The notes under the pieces are model-generated. The model did no database searches. It saw only the letters and a program-made list of their open reading frames with translations, and was not told where the DNA came from. Position numbers and translations under genes: made by a program. Below are positions 9,204 to 17,447 of a DNA stretch of 64,000 bases, one piece after another. The stretch spans positions 1,240,001 to 1,304,000 of the forward strand of contig JADJUS010000004.1 of assembly GCA_016716905.1 (NCBI GenBank), in the 5' to 3' direction. Each line of letters begins with the position of its first letter. Position 1 is the stretch's first letter. The DNA comes from Acidobacteriota bacterium (GTDB lineage Bacteria > Acidobacteriota > Vicinamibacteria > Vicinamibacterales > SCN-69-37).

Positions 9204-12200
9204 AGTGACGCCGGTGGCCGCAACGGGCACGTCACCTGGCGCGCCTGCGACGAGCAGCGGCGCGACGATTCTCAACTCGGCCCCAACGGCGACCGGTGTG
9301 GGCATCACGGGCACGCTGACGGTGGGCCAGGTGCTGACCGGGGTGTACACCTACGGCGACGTGGACGGCGACCTCGAAGGCGTCTCGACCTTCCGGTGGC
9401 TGCGCAATGGGACGACGGTGGTTGGCACGAGCAGCACGTACACCATCGTGGCCGCAGACTCGGGCCAGGCGATCACGTTTGAGGTGACACCGGTCGCGGC
9501 GACAGGGACCTCACCTGGTGCGCCGGCCACGAGCGGAGCCGCAACCATTCTCAACTCCGCGCCGACGGCGACGGGCGTGAGCATCACCGGCACGCTCACG
9601 GTCGGGCAGGTCCTGACCGGGCAGTACACGTTCGGCGATCTGGACTCCGACACGGAAGGCGCGTCGACGTTCCGGTGGCTGCGCAACGGCACGACGGTGG
9701 TGGGGACAACCGGGACGTACACGCTGGTGGCGGCGGATGCGGGCCAGACGATCACGTTTGAAGTGACGCCCGTCGCGTCGACAGGGACCTCCCCCGGCGC
9801 ACCCGCGACCAGCAGCGGGGTGACGATTCTCAACTCCGCCCCGACGGCCACGGGCGTGAGTATCACGGGCACGCTGACGGTCGGACAGGTCCTGACCGGG
9901 CAGTACACGTACGGCGATGTGGACTCCGACACGGAAGGCGCGTCGACCTTCCGATGGCTGCGGGGCGGCTCGACGGTCGTCGGCACCAGCAGCACGTACA
10001 CGCTGGTGGCCGCCGATGCGGGTCAGACGATCACGTTCGAAGTGACGCCGGTGGCGGCCACGGGCACGTCACCTGGCGCGCCCGCGACGAGCAGCGGCGT
10101 GACGATTCTCAACTCCGCCCCGACGGCGACGGGCGTGAGCATCACGGGCACGCAGACGGTCGGTCAGGTGCTGACCGGGGCATACACCTACGGCGACGTG
10201 GACGGCGATGCGGAAGGCGTCTCGACGTTCCGGTGGCTGCGCAATGGGGCCACGGTCGTCGGCACGAGCGGCACTTACACGCTGGTGGCGGCGGATGCGG
10301 GCCAGACGATCACGTTTGAAGTGACGCCGGTCGCGGCCACGGGCACGTCACCTGGCGCGCCTGCGACGAGCAGCGGCGCGACGATTCTCAACTCTGCGCC
10401 GACGGCGACCGGTGTGAGCATCACGGGCACGCTGACGGTGGGTCAGGTGCTGACCGGGGTCTACACCTACGGTGACGTAGACGGCGATGCGGAAGGCGCG
10501 TCGACGTTCCGGTGGCTGCGCAACGGCACGACGGTGGTCGGCACGAACGCGACCTACACGCTGGTGGCGGCGGATGCGGGTCAGACGATCACGTTTGAGG
10601 TGACACCGGTGGCCGCGACGGGCACGTCTCCGGGTGCGCCAGCGACGAGCAGCGGCGCGACGATTCTCAACTCCGCGCCGACGGCGACGGGCGTGAGCAT
10701 CACGGGCACGCTGACCGTGGGCCAGGTGCTGACCGGGGTGTACACGTACGGCGACGTGGACGGCGACCTCGAAGGCGTCTCGACATTCCGGTGGCTGCGC
10801 AATGGGACGACGGTGGTTGGCACCGGCGGGACGTACACGCTGGTGGCGGCTGATGCGGGCCAGGCGATCACGTTTGAAGTGACGCCGGTGGCCGCAACGG
10901 GCACGTCACCTGGCGCGCCGGCGACGAGCGGGGCCGCGACCGTTCTCAACTCCGCCCCGACCGCGACGGGCGTGAGCATCACCGGCACGCTGACCGTGGG
11001 CCAGGTGCTGGCCGGGGTCTATACGTACGGCGATGTGGACGGCGATGCCGAAGGCGTCTCGACGTTCCGGTGGCTGCGCAATGGCACGACGGTCGTCGGC
11101 ACGAGCGCGACCTATACGCTGGTGGCTGCGGACGCGGGCCAGACGATCACATTTGAGGTGACACCCGTCGCGGCGACAGGCACGTTGCCGGGCACGCCGG
11201 CCACGAGCGGAGCCGCGACCATTCTCAACTCCGCGCCGACCGCGACGGGCGTGAGCATCACCGGCACGCTGACGGTGGGCCAGGTGCTGACCGGGGTGTA
11301 CACCTACGGCGACGTGGACGGCGATGCGGAAGGCGCGTCGACATTCCGGTGGCTGCGCAATGGCACGACGGTCGTCGGCACGAGCAGCACGTACACCATC
11401 GTGGCCGCAGACTCGGGCCAGGCGATCACGTTTGAGGTGACACCGGTCGCGGCGACAGGGACCTCACCTGGTGCGCCGGCCACGAGCGGAGCCGCAACCA
11501 TTCTCAACTCCGCGCCGACGGCGACGGGCGTGAGCATCACGGGCACGCTGACGGTCGGTCAGGTGCTGACCGGGGCATACACCTACGGCGACGTGGACGG
11601 CGACGCGGAAGGAACGTCGACGTTCCGGTGGCTGCGGAACGGAACCACGGTGGTTGGCACGAACGCGACCTACACGCTCGTGGCGGCTGATGCGGGCCAG
11701 GCGATCACGTTTGAAGTGACGCCGGTCGCGGCAACGGGCACGTCGCCGGGAGCGCCGGCGACGAGTGGGGCCGCGACGATTCTCAACTCCGCCCCAACGG
11801 CGACCGGTGTGGGCATCACGGGCACGCTGACGGTGGGCCAGGTGCTGACCGGGCAGTACACCTACGGCGATGTGGACTCCGACGCGGAAGGGACGTCCAC
11901 CTTCCGGTGGTTGCGTGGCGGATCGACGGTCGTGGGTACCAGCAGCACGTACACGCTGGTGGCCGCCGATGCGGGTCAGACGATCACGTTTGAAGTGACG
12001 CCAGTCGCGGCGACCGGCACCTCTCCTGGCGCCCCAGCGACCAGCGCAGGCGTGACGATTCTCAACTCCGCCCCGACGGCGACGAGCGTGAGCATCACCG
12101 GCACGCTCACGGTCGGGCAGGTCTTGACCGGGCAGTACACCTACGGCGATGTGGACGGCGACCTCGAAGGCACGTCGACGTTCCGGTGGCTGCGCAACGG

Positions 12201-15200
12201 CTCGACGGTGGTCGGCACGAGCAGCACGTACACGCTGGTGGCCGGCGATGCGGGTCAGACGATCACGTTTGAAGTGACGCCAGTCGCCGCGACGGGGACG
12301 TCGCCGGGCGCGCCGGCCACGAGTGGCGGCGTGACGATTCTCAACTCCGCTCCAACGGCCACGGGCGTGAGTATCACCGGCACGCTCACGGTCGGGCAGC
12401 TTCTGACCGGGCAGTACACGTACGGCGACGTGGATAGCGACCTCGAAGGCACGTCCACGTTCCGGTGGCTGCGCAACGGCTCGACGGTGGTCGGCACGAG
12501 CAGCACCTACACGCTGGTGGCGGCGGATGCGGGCCAGACGATCACGTTCGAAGTGACGCCTGTGGCGGCCACCGGCACGTCACCCGGTGTGGCTGCGACG
12601 AGCGGGGGCGTGACGATTCTCAACTCCGCCCCGACAGCGACGAGCGTGAGTATCACGGGCACGCTCACGGTCGGGCAGGTGCTGACGGGACAGTACACGT
12701 ACGGCGATGTGGACTCCGACGCGGAAGGGACGTCCACCTTCCGGTGGTTGCGTGGCGGCTCGACCGTCGTCGGCACCGCCAGCACCTACACGCTGGTGGC
12801 GGCGGATGCGGGCCAGACGATCACGTTTGAAGTGACACCCGTGGCGGCGACGGGCACGTCACCCGGTGTGGCTGCGACGAGCAGCGGTGTGACGATTCTC
12901 AACTCCGCCCCGACGGCGACGGGCGTGAGCATCACGGGTACGCTCACGGTCGGGCAGGTCCTGACCGGGCAGTACACCTACGGCGATGTGGACGCCGACC
13001 TCGAAGGGGTGTCGACGTTCCGATGGTTGCGGAACGGCACAACGTCGGTCGGCACGAGCAGCACCTACACGCTGGTGGCGGCGGATGCGGGCCAGACGAT
13101 CACGTTTGAAGTGACACCGGTCGCGGCGACCGGCACCTCTCCTGGCGTCCCAGCGACCAGCGCAGGCGTGACGATTCTCAACTCCGCGCCAACGGCGACG
13201 AGCGTCGGGATCACGGGCACGCTGACGGTCGGGCAGGTCCTGACCGGGCAGTACACGTACGGCGATGTGGACTCCGACACGGAAGGCGCGTCGACGTTCC
13301 GATGGTTGCGCAACGGCACGACGGTGGTGGGGACAACCGGGACGTACACGCTGGGGGCGGCCGATGCGGGCCAGTCGATCACGTTTGAAGTGACGCCGGT
13401 GGCGGCGACCGGGACCTCCCCTGGTACGCCGGCGACCAGTGCGGGCGTGACGATTCTCAACTCCGCCCCGACAGCCACGGGCGTGAGTATCACGGGCACG
13501 CTCACGGTCGGGCAGGTGCTGACCGGGCAGTACACGTACGGCGATCTGGACTCCGACTCGGAAGGGACGTCCACCTTCCGGTGGTTGCGTGGCGGATCGA
13601 CGGTCGTGGGCACGAGCAGCACGTACACGATGGTGGCCGCCGATGCGGGTCAGACGATCACGTTTGAAGTGACGCCAGTCGCCGCGACCGGCACATCCCC
13701 AGGATCGCCGGCGACCAGCAGCGGGGTGACGATTCTCAACTCCGCCCCGACAGCGACGAGCGTGAGCATCACGGGCACGGTCACGGTCGGGCAGCTTCTG
13801 ACCGGGCAGTACACGTACGGCGACGTGGACGCCGACCTCGAATGGGTGTCGACGTTCCGGTGGCTGCGCAACGGATCGACGGTGGTCGGCACGAGCAGCA
13901 CCTACACGCTGGTGGCGGCGGATGCGGGTCAGACGATCACCTTTGAGGTGACGCCCGCCGCCGCGACCGGCACATCCCCTGGCGTCCCAGCGACCAGCGC
14001 AGGCGTGACGATTCTCAACTCCGCGCCAACGGCGACGAGCGTCGGGATCACGGGCACGCTGACGGTCGGGCAGGTCCTGACCGGGCAGTACACGTACGGC
14101 GATGTGGACTCCGACACGGAAGGCGCGTCGACGTTCCGATGGTTGCGCAACGGCACGACGGTGGTGGGGACAAACGGCACGTACACATTGGTGGCCGCGG
14201 ACGCGGGCCAGACGATCACGTTCGAAGTGACGCCAGTCGCGGCCACGGGGACGTCACCTGGCGCGCCGGCGACGAGTGGCGGCGTGACGATTCTCAACTC
14301 CGCGCCGACGGCGACCGGTGTGGGCATCACGGGCACGCTGACGGTGGGCCAGGTGCTGACCGGGCAGTACACGTACGGCGATGTGGACTCCGACGCGGAA
14401 GGGACGTCCACCTTCCGGTGGCTGCGCAACGGCTCGACGGTGGTCGGCACGAGCAGCACGTACACGCTGGTGGCCGGCGATGCGGGTCAGACGATCACGT
14501 TTGAGGTGACGCCCGTCGCGGCCACGGGGACGTCACCTGGCGCGCCGGCGACCAGCAGTGGCGCGACGATTCTCAACTCCGCCCCGACGGCGACGGGCGT
14601 GAGCATCACGGGCACGCTGACGGTGGGCCAGGTGCTGACCGGGCAGTACACCTACGGCGACGTGGACGCGGACCTGGAAGGCGCGTCGGCATTCCGGTGG
14701 CTGCGCAATGGGACGACGGTCGTTGGTACCGGCGGGACGTACACGCTGGTGGCCGCAGACGCGGGCCAGACGATCACGTTTGAGGTGACGCCGGTGGCCG
14801 CGACGGGCACGTCACCAGGCGCGCCGGCGACCAGCAGCGGCGCGACGATTCTCAACTCGGCCCCGACAGCGACGAGCGTGAGCATCACCGGCACGCTGAC
14901 GGTCGGCCAGGTGCTGACCGGGGCATATTCGTATGGCGATGTGGACGGCGATGCGGAAGGCGTCTCGACATTCCGGTGGCTGCGCAATGGGACAACCGTC
15001 GTCGGCACGAACGCGACCTACACACTGGTGGCGGCCGACTCGGGCCAGACGATCACGTTTGAAGTGACCCCCGTCGCGGCAACCGGGACGTCACCAGGCG
15101 CGCCTGCGACCAGCAGCGGCGTGACGATTCTCAACTCCGCGCCGACGGCGACGGGCGTGAGCATCACGGGCACGCTGACGGTCGGGCAGGTGCTGACCGG

Positions 15201-15692
15201 TGCCTACACCTACGGTGACGTGGACGGCGACCTCGAAGGCGCGTCGACGTTCCGGTGGCTGCGGAATGGGACCACGGTCGTCGGCACGAGCGGCACTTAC
15301 ACGCTGGTGGCGGCGGATGCGGGCCAGGCGATCACGTTTGAAGTGACGCCGGTGGCCGCAACGGGCACGTCACCTGGCACGCCGGCGACGAGCGGGGCCG
15401 CGACGATTCTCAACTCCGCCCCGACGGCGACGAGCGTGAGCATCACCGGCACGCTCACGGTCGGGCAACTCCTGACCGGACAGTACACCTACGGCGACGT
15501 GGACGGCGACCTCGAAGGCGTCTCGACGTTCCGGTGGTTGCGCGGCGGCTCGACGGTCGTCGGCACCGGCAGCACCTACACGCTGGTGGCGGCGGACTCG
15601 GGTCAGACGATCACCTTTCAGGTGACGCCGGTCGCGGCAACGGGGACATCCCCCGGCGCGCCCGCGACCAGCGCGGGCGTGTCGATTGGAGG
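8446..15692 (+). repeat. 26 tandem copies of a 279-bp (93-residue) Ig-like repeat
   Basis: Each unit encodes NSAPTATGVSITGTLTVGQV, then LTGxYTYGDVDxDxEG, FRWLRNGTTVVGT, YTLVAADAGQTITFEVTP and VAATGTSPGAPATS. The period is exactly 279 bp. Residues vary mainly after LTG (Q, A or V) and at the D-x-D-x-E loop (DSDTEG, DGDAEG, DADLEG), so a few loop types are shuffled through the array. A 27th, more divergent unit lies apart at about 6468-6746, before the kelch block. The block at about 8446-9272 is nearly identical to 9563-10388, exactly four repeats away apart from one extra base. Confidence 0.93.
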
Positions 15693-16221
15693 GGGGGCGC
15701 CCACGCTCTTGTCCATAGATGTCACGCCAAGATATGCCTCGATGCTGAAGGGCGCCACGATGCAATTTGCGGCGATGGGGCGCTACAGTGATGGCAGCAC
15801 GCAGGACATCACTCTCAGCGTGACCTGGTCGTCTTCGAGGGAATCGGTGGCGACAATTGACAACACCGGGCGAGCATCTGGCGTCGGCATCGGCTTGGCG
15901 AATATCAAGGCGAAACTCGGCGCAATCTCGGACTCGACACTTCTGTTCGTGTGGCCGCCCACGCTTGTGAGTGTCACCGTCACCCCCACAAACCCATCAA
16001 TCCGCAGTGGCGCTTCTGAGCAGTTCAGGGCGACAGGGACGTACTCGGACGGCAGCACCAGAAACATCACAAGGGACGTCACATGGTCATCGTCAAACAC
16101 ATCCGTTGCGAGGATCAATCGCGACGGCAGGGCCACGGGCGATCGAACGGGCACAACGACCATCAAAGCGGCGTCAGGTGGGATTTCAGACTCGACGGTT
16201 TTGACGGTGACCAGGCGGTGA
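8983..16221 (+). CDS. Giant exported protein, C-terminal part: Ig-like repeat array plus two BIG2 domains
   Basis: Continuation, in the +1 frame, of the gene that starts at 3525. As read it would begin at a GTG inside a repeat, with no ribosome-binding site or signal peptide, so it is not a separate gene. It holds 24 of the 26 tandem 93-residue repeats, then two BIG2-type Ig-like domains (about 15700-15955 and 15958-16215, with QFxAxGxYSDGSTxxIT and VTWSSS signatures), ending in TRR. The rejoined protein would be about 4,231 residues. Tandem Ig-like arrays usually form extended stalks for adhesion; that function is inference. There is no sortase motif or obvious C-terminal sorting domain. Confidence 0.85.
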   Translation: MTILNSAPTATGVSITGTQTVGQVLTGAYTYGDVDGDAEGVSTFRWLRNGATVVGTSGTYTLVAADAGQTITFEVTPVAATGTSPGAPATSSGATILNSAPTATGVGITGTLTVGQVLTGVYTYGDVDGDLEGVSTFRWLRNGTTVVGTSSTYTIVAADSGQAITFEVTPVAATGTSPGAPATSGAATILNSAPTATGVSITGTLTVGQVLTGQYTFGDLDSDTEGASTFRWLRNGTTVVGTTGTYTLVAADAGQTITFEVTPVASTGTSPGAPATSSGVTILNSAPTATGVSITGTLTVGQVLTGQYTYGDVDSDTEGASTFRWLRGGSTVVGTSSTYTLVAADAGQTITFEVTPVAATGTSPGAPATSSGVTILNSAPTATGVSITGTQTVGQVLTGAYTYGDVDGDAEGVSTFRWLRNGATVVGTSGTYTLVAADAGQTITFEVTPVAATGTSPGAPATSSGATILNSAPTATGVSITGTLTVGQVLTGVYTYGDVDGDAEGASTFRWLRNGTTVVGTNATYTLVAADAGQTITFEVTPVAATGTSPGAPATSSGATILNSAPTATGVSITGTLTVGQVLTGVYTYGDVDGDLEGVSTFRWLRNGTTVVGTGGTYTLVAADAGQAITFEVTPVAATGTSPGAPATSGAATVLNSAPTATGVSITGTLTVGQVLAGVYTYGDVDGDAEGVSTFRWLRNGTTVVGTSATYTLVAADAGQTITFEVTPVAATGTLPGTPATSGAATILNSAPTATGVSITGTLTVGQVLTGVYTYGDVDGDAEGASTFRWLRNGTTVVGTSSTYTIVAADSGQAITFEVTPVAATGTSPGAPATSGAATILNSAPTATGVSITGTLTVGQVLTGAYTYGDVDGDAEGTSTFRWLRNGTTVVGTNATYTLVAADAGQAITFEVTPVAATGTSPGAPATSGAATILNSAPTATGVGITGTLTVGQVLTGQYTYGDVDSDAEGTSTFRWLRGGSTVVGTSSTYTLVAADAGQTITFEVTPVAATGTSPGAPATSAGVTILNSAPTATSVSITGTLTVGQVLTGQYTYGDVDGDLEGTSTFRWLRNGSTVVGTSSTYTLVAGDAGQTITFEVTPVAATGTSPGAPATSGGVTILNSAPTATGVSITGTLTVGQLLTGQYTYGDVDSDLEGTSTFRWLRNGSTVVGTSSTYTLVAADAGQTITFEVTPVAATGTSPGVAATSGGVTILNSAPTATSVSITGTLTVGQVLTGQYTYGDVDSDAEGTSTFRWLRGGSTVVGTASTYTLVAADAGQTITFEVTPVAATGTSPGVAATSSGVTILNSAPTATGVSITGTLTVGQVLTGQYTYGDVDADLEGVSTFRWLRNGTTSVGTSSTYTLVAADAGQTITFEVTPVAATGTSPGVPATSAGVTILNSAPTATSVGITGTLTVGQVLTGQYTYGDVDSDTEGASTFRWLRNGTTVVGTTGTYTLGAADAGQSITFEVTPVAATGTSPGTPATSAGVTILNSAPTATGVSITGTLTVGQVLTGQYTYGDLDSDSEGTSTFRWLRGGSTVVGTSSTYTMVAADAGQTITFEVTPVAATGTSPGSPATSSGVTILNSAPTATSVSITGTVTVGQLLTGQYTYGDVDADLEWVSTFRWLRNGSTVVGTSSTYTLVAADAGQTITFEVTPAAATGTSPGVPATSAGVTILNSAPTATSVGITGTLTVGQVLTGQYTYGDVDSDTEGASTFRWLRNGTTVVGTNGTYTLVAADAGQTITFEVTPVAATGTSPGAPATSGGVTILNSAPTATGVGITGTLTVGQVLTGQYTYGDVDSDAEGTSTFRWLRNGSTVVGTSSTYTLVAGDAGQTITFEVTPVAATGTSPGAPATSSGATILNSAPTATGVSITGTLTVGQVLTGQYTYGDVDADLEGASAFRWLRNGTTVVGTGGTYTLVAADAGQTITFEVTPVAATGTSPGAPATSSGATILNSAPTATSVSITGTLTVGQVLTGAYSYGDVDGDAEGVSTFRWLRNGTTVVGTNATYTLVAADSGQTITFEVTPVAATGTSPGAPATSSGVTILNSAPTATGVSITGTLTVGQVLTGAYTYGDVDGDLEGASTFRWLRNGTTVVGTSGTYTLVAADAGQAITFEVTPVAATGTSPGTPATSGAATILNSAPTATSVSITGTLTVGQLLTGQYTYGDVDGDLEGVSTFRWLRGGSTVVGTGSTYTLVAADSGQTITFQVTPVAATGTSPGAPATSAGVSIGGGAPTLLSIDVTPRYASMLKGATMQFAAMGRYSDGSTQDITLSVTWSSSRESVATIDNTGRASGVGIGLANIKAKLGAISDSTLLFVWPPTLVSVTVTPTNPSIRSGASEQFRATGTYSDGSTRNITRDVTWSSSNTSVARINRDGRATGDRTGTTTIKAASGGISDSTVLTVTRR

Positions 16222-16230
16222 AATAGCACC

Positions 16231-16258
16231 GGCATCGCCCTGGGAACGGGGCGATGCC
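16231..16258 (+). terminator. Candidate hairpin terminator after the giant surface-protein gene
   Basis: A perfect 10-bp stem (ggcatcgccc / gggcgatgcc) with an 8-nt loop starts 10 nt after the stop codon at 16221. There is no T-run after the stem, so intrinsic termination is plausible but not proven. Confidence 0.5.
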
Positions 16259-16483
16259 GCACTGCCACCCAGGCGCGACGCGTGCCGAAGTTCACAGGAT
16301 TGCACACGCGATGAGGAAGGTCTGCCGTGACCCCGTCCGGGTAGAAAGGTCACGGTCAGGACAAAAGTTCCGGCAGCCGAGTAGTTCCTACGCGTACCGG
16401 TCCGTCGGTGAGTCCCACGCCGTGGGACGGCCCCGTGTACCGGGCCGATCCCGACGGCAAGAACCTTGCTGCGGCTAGGCCGC

Positions 16484-17227
16484 ATGAGCGCACCAGGTCA
16501 ACCAGTCGGCGTGTTGATACCCGTGGGCCGCAACGCCCTGCGGGGCGATCTGGCCATCCCGCGAAGTGCCCGGGGGGTTGTCATTTTTGCACACGGGAGC
16601 GGCAGCAGCCGCCACAGTTCGCGCAACCAGTATGTGGCGCGGTATCTGACGCGGTGCGGCTTCGCCACGCTGCTGATCGACCTGCTGACCGAAGATGAAG
16701 AGGTGGCTGATACGCCCAGCGGCCACCTTCGATTCGACATCGCCCGGCTCGCGCTGCGGCTTGTGGCCATTCTGGATTGGGTGTCGTCTGAGCCGGAGCT
16801 GGACTCGCTTCCCGTCGGCCTGTTCGGCGCGAGCACCGGTGGCGCTGCCGCGCTGGTGGCCGCGGCCGAGCATCCCCATCAGGTGGCGGCGGTGGTGTCG
16901 CGCGGAGGCCGGCCGGACCTGGCCGGGGCCGCGCTTTCGGGTGTGATGGCCCCGACCCTGCTTCTGGTGGGGGCCGATGACGCGGCGTTGATCGCCCTGA
17001 ACCGCGAGGCCATGTCCCGGATGCATTGCACCGTGTCGCTGCAGCCCGTCGAGGGAGCGACGCACCTGTTCGAGGAGCCAGGACCGCTCGAGGCCGTCGC
17101 CACCGCCGCCGGGCTATGGTTCCAGCGCTTCCTGAGCGAAGCGTCAGAAGACCGCTTTCTTCCCAGTTCTCCACAGGTGTATTGCGACCGATCAGCACGC
17201 GTGATTCTCCCGGCGCCCCGGCGATAG
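16484..17227 (+). CDS. Alpha/beta hydrolase of the dienelactone-hydrolase type
   Basis: A cytoplasmic serine hydrolase of about 247 residues. The ATG at 16484 (MSAPGQPVGV) is preferred to a TTG six codons upstream. Seen in order: the oxyanion-strand motif VVIFAHGSGSSRHS, the nucleophile elbow GASTGG with its Ser, a strand ending LLLVGADD with the likely acid residue, and GATHLFEEP with the catalytic His. Proteins of this type often accompany or are fused to phosphoribosyltransferases, but none is present here. The last ~25 residues look unconserved and run toward a REP cluster. The substrate is unknown. About 225 bp between the preceding hairpin and this gene hold nothing recognised. Confidence 0.8.
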   Translation: MSAPGQPVGVLIPVGRNALRGDLAIPRSARGVVIFAHGSGSSRHSSRNQYVARYLTRCGFATLLIDLLTEDEEVADTPSGHLRFDIARLALRLVAILDWVSSEPELDSLPVGLFGASTGGAAALVAAAEHPHQVAAVVSRGGRPDLAGAALSGVMAPTLLLVGADDAALIALNREAMSRMHCTVSLQPVEGATHLFEEPGPLEAVATAAGLWFQRFLSEASEDRFLPSSPQVYCDRSARVILPAPRR

Positions 17228-17235
17228 ATTCGTGT

Positions 17236-17411
17236 CCTCGTAGGGCGGCCTGGGTCTCAAGGCCGAGGCGCTCCTTCCGTACGTAGCTCGGCCTGCTCTT
17301 CAAGGCCGAGGCCGTTCCCCTCGGGCTTGAGGAGCAGCCCGAGCTACGTGCGGTTTCGCGCTGATCGCCATCATCCCGTCCGTAGCTCGGCCTGTTCTTC
17401 AAGGCCGAGGC
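17236..17411. repeat. REP cluster 1 (four GTAG-hairpin elements)
   Basis: Contains the CGTAG-headed elements at 17238, 17282 and 17381, plus one inverted element at 17320-17346 whose GTAG is on the minus strand. Stems pair ctcggcct with aggccgag and ctcgggct with agcccgag. The first element has mismatched arm ends. Direct and inverted elements together resemble a BIME-type mosaic. Confidence 0.8.
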
Positions 17412-17430
17412 CCTCGATTGGCGCGGCAGG

Positions 17431-17436
17431 TATAAT
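17431..17436 (+). promoter_or_regulatory. TATAAT -10 box, short or absent leader for the kinase gene
   Basis: A consensus TATAAT ends 11 nt before the kinase ATG at 17448, and no Shine-Dalgarno sequence lies between. Transcription would start within a few bases of the start codon. No convincing -35 box is visible. Confidence 0.6.
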
Positions 17437-17447
17437 CCGCGCACCCT

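Noticed and set aside
9159..15488. Many minus-strand open frames (63-216 codons) across the Ig-repeat array
   Set aside because: They repeat with the 279-bp period and are simply the antisense of the repeats, with VPVMLTPVAVGAEL-type low-complexity products.
8446..15692. Regular 279-bp periodicity considered as a non-coding satellite
   Set aside because: The period is a multiple of three, the frame stays open and variation is mostly synonymous or loop-localised, so it is coding.
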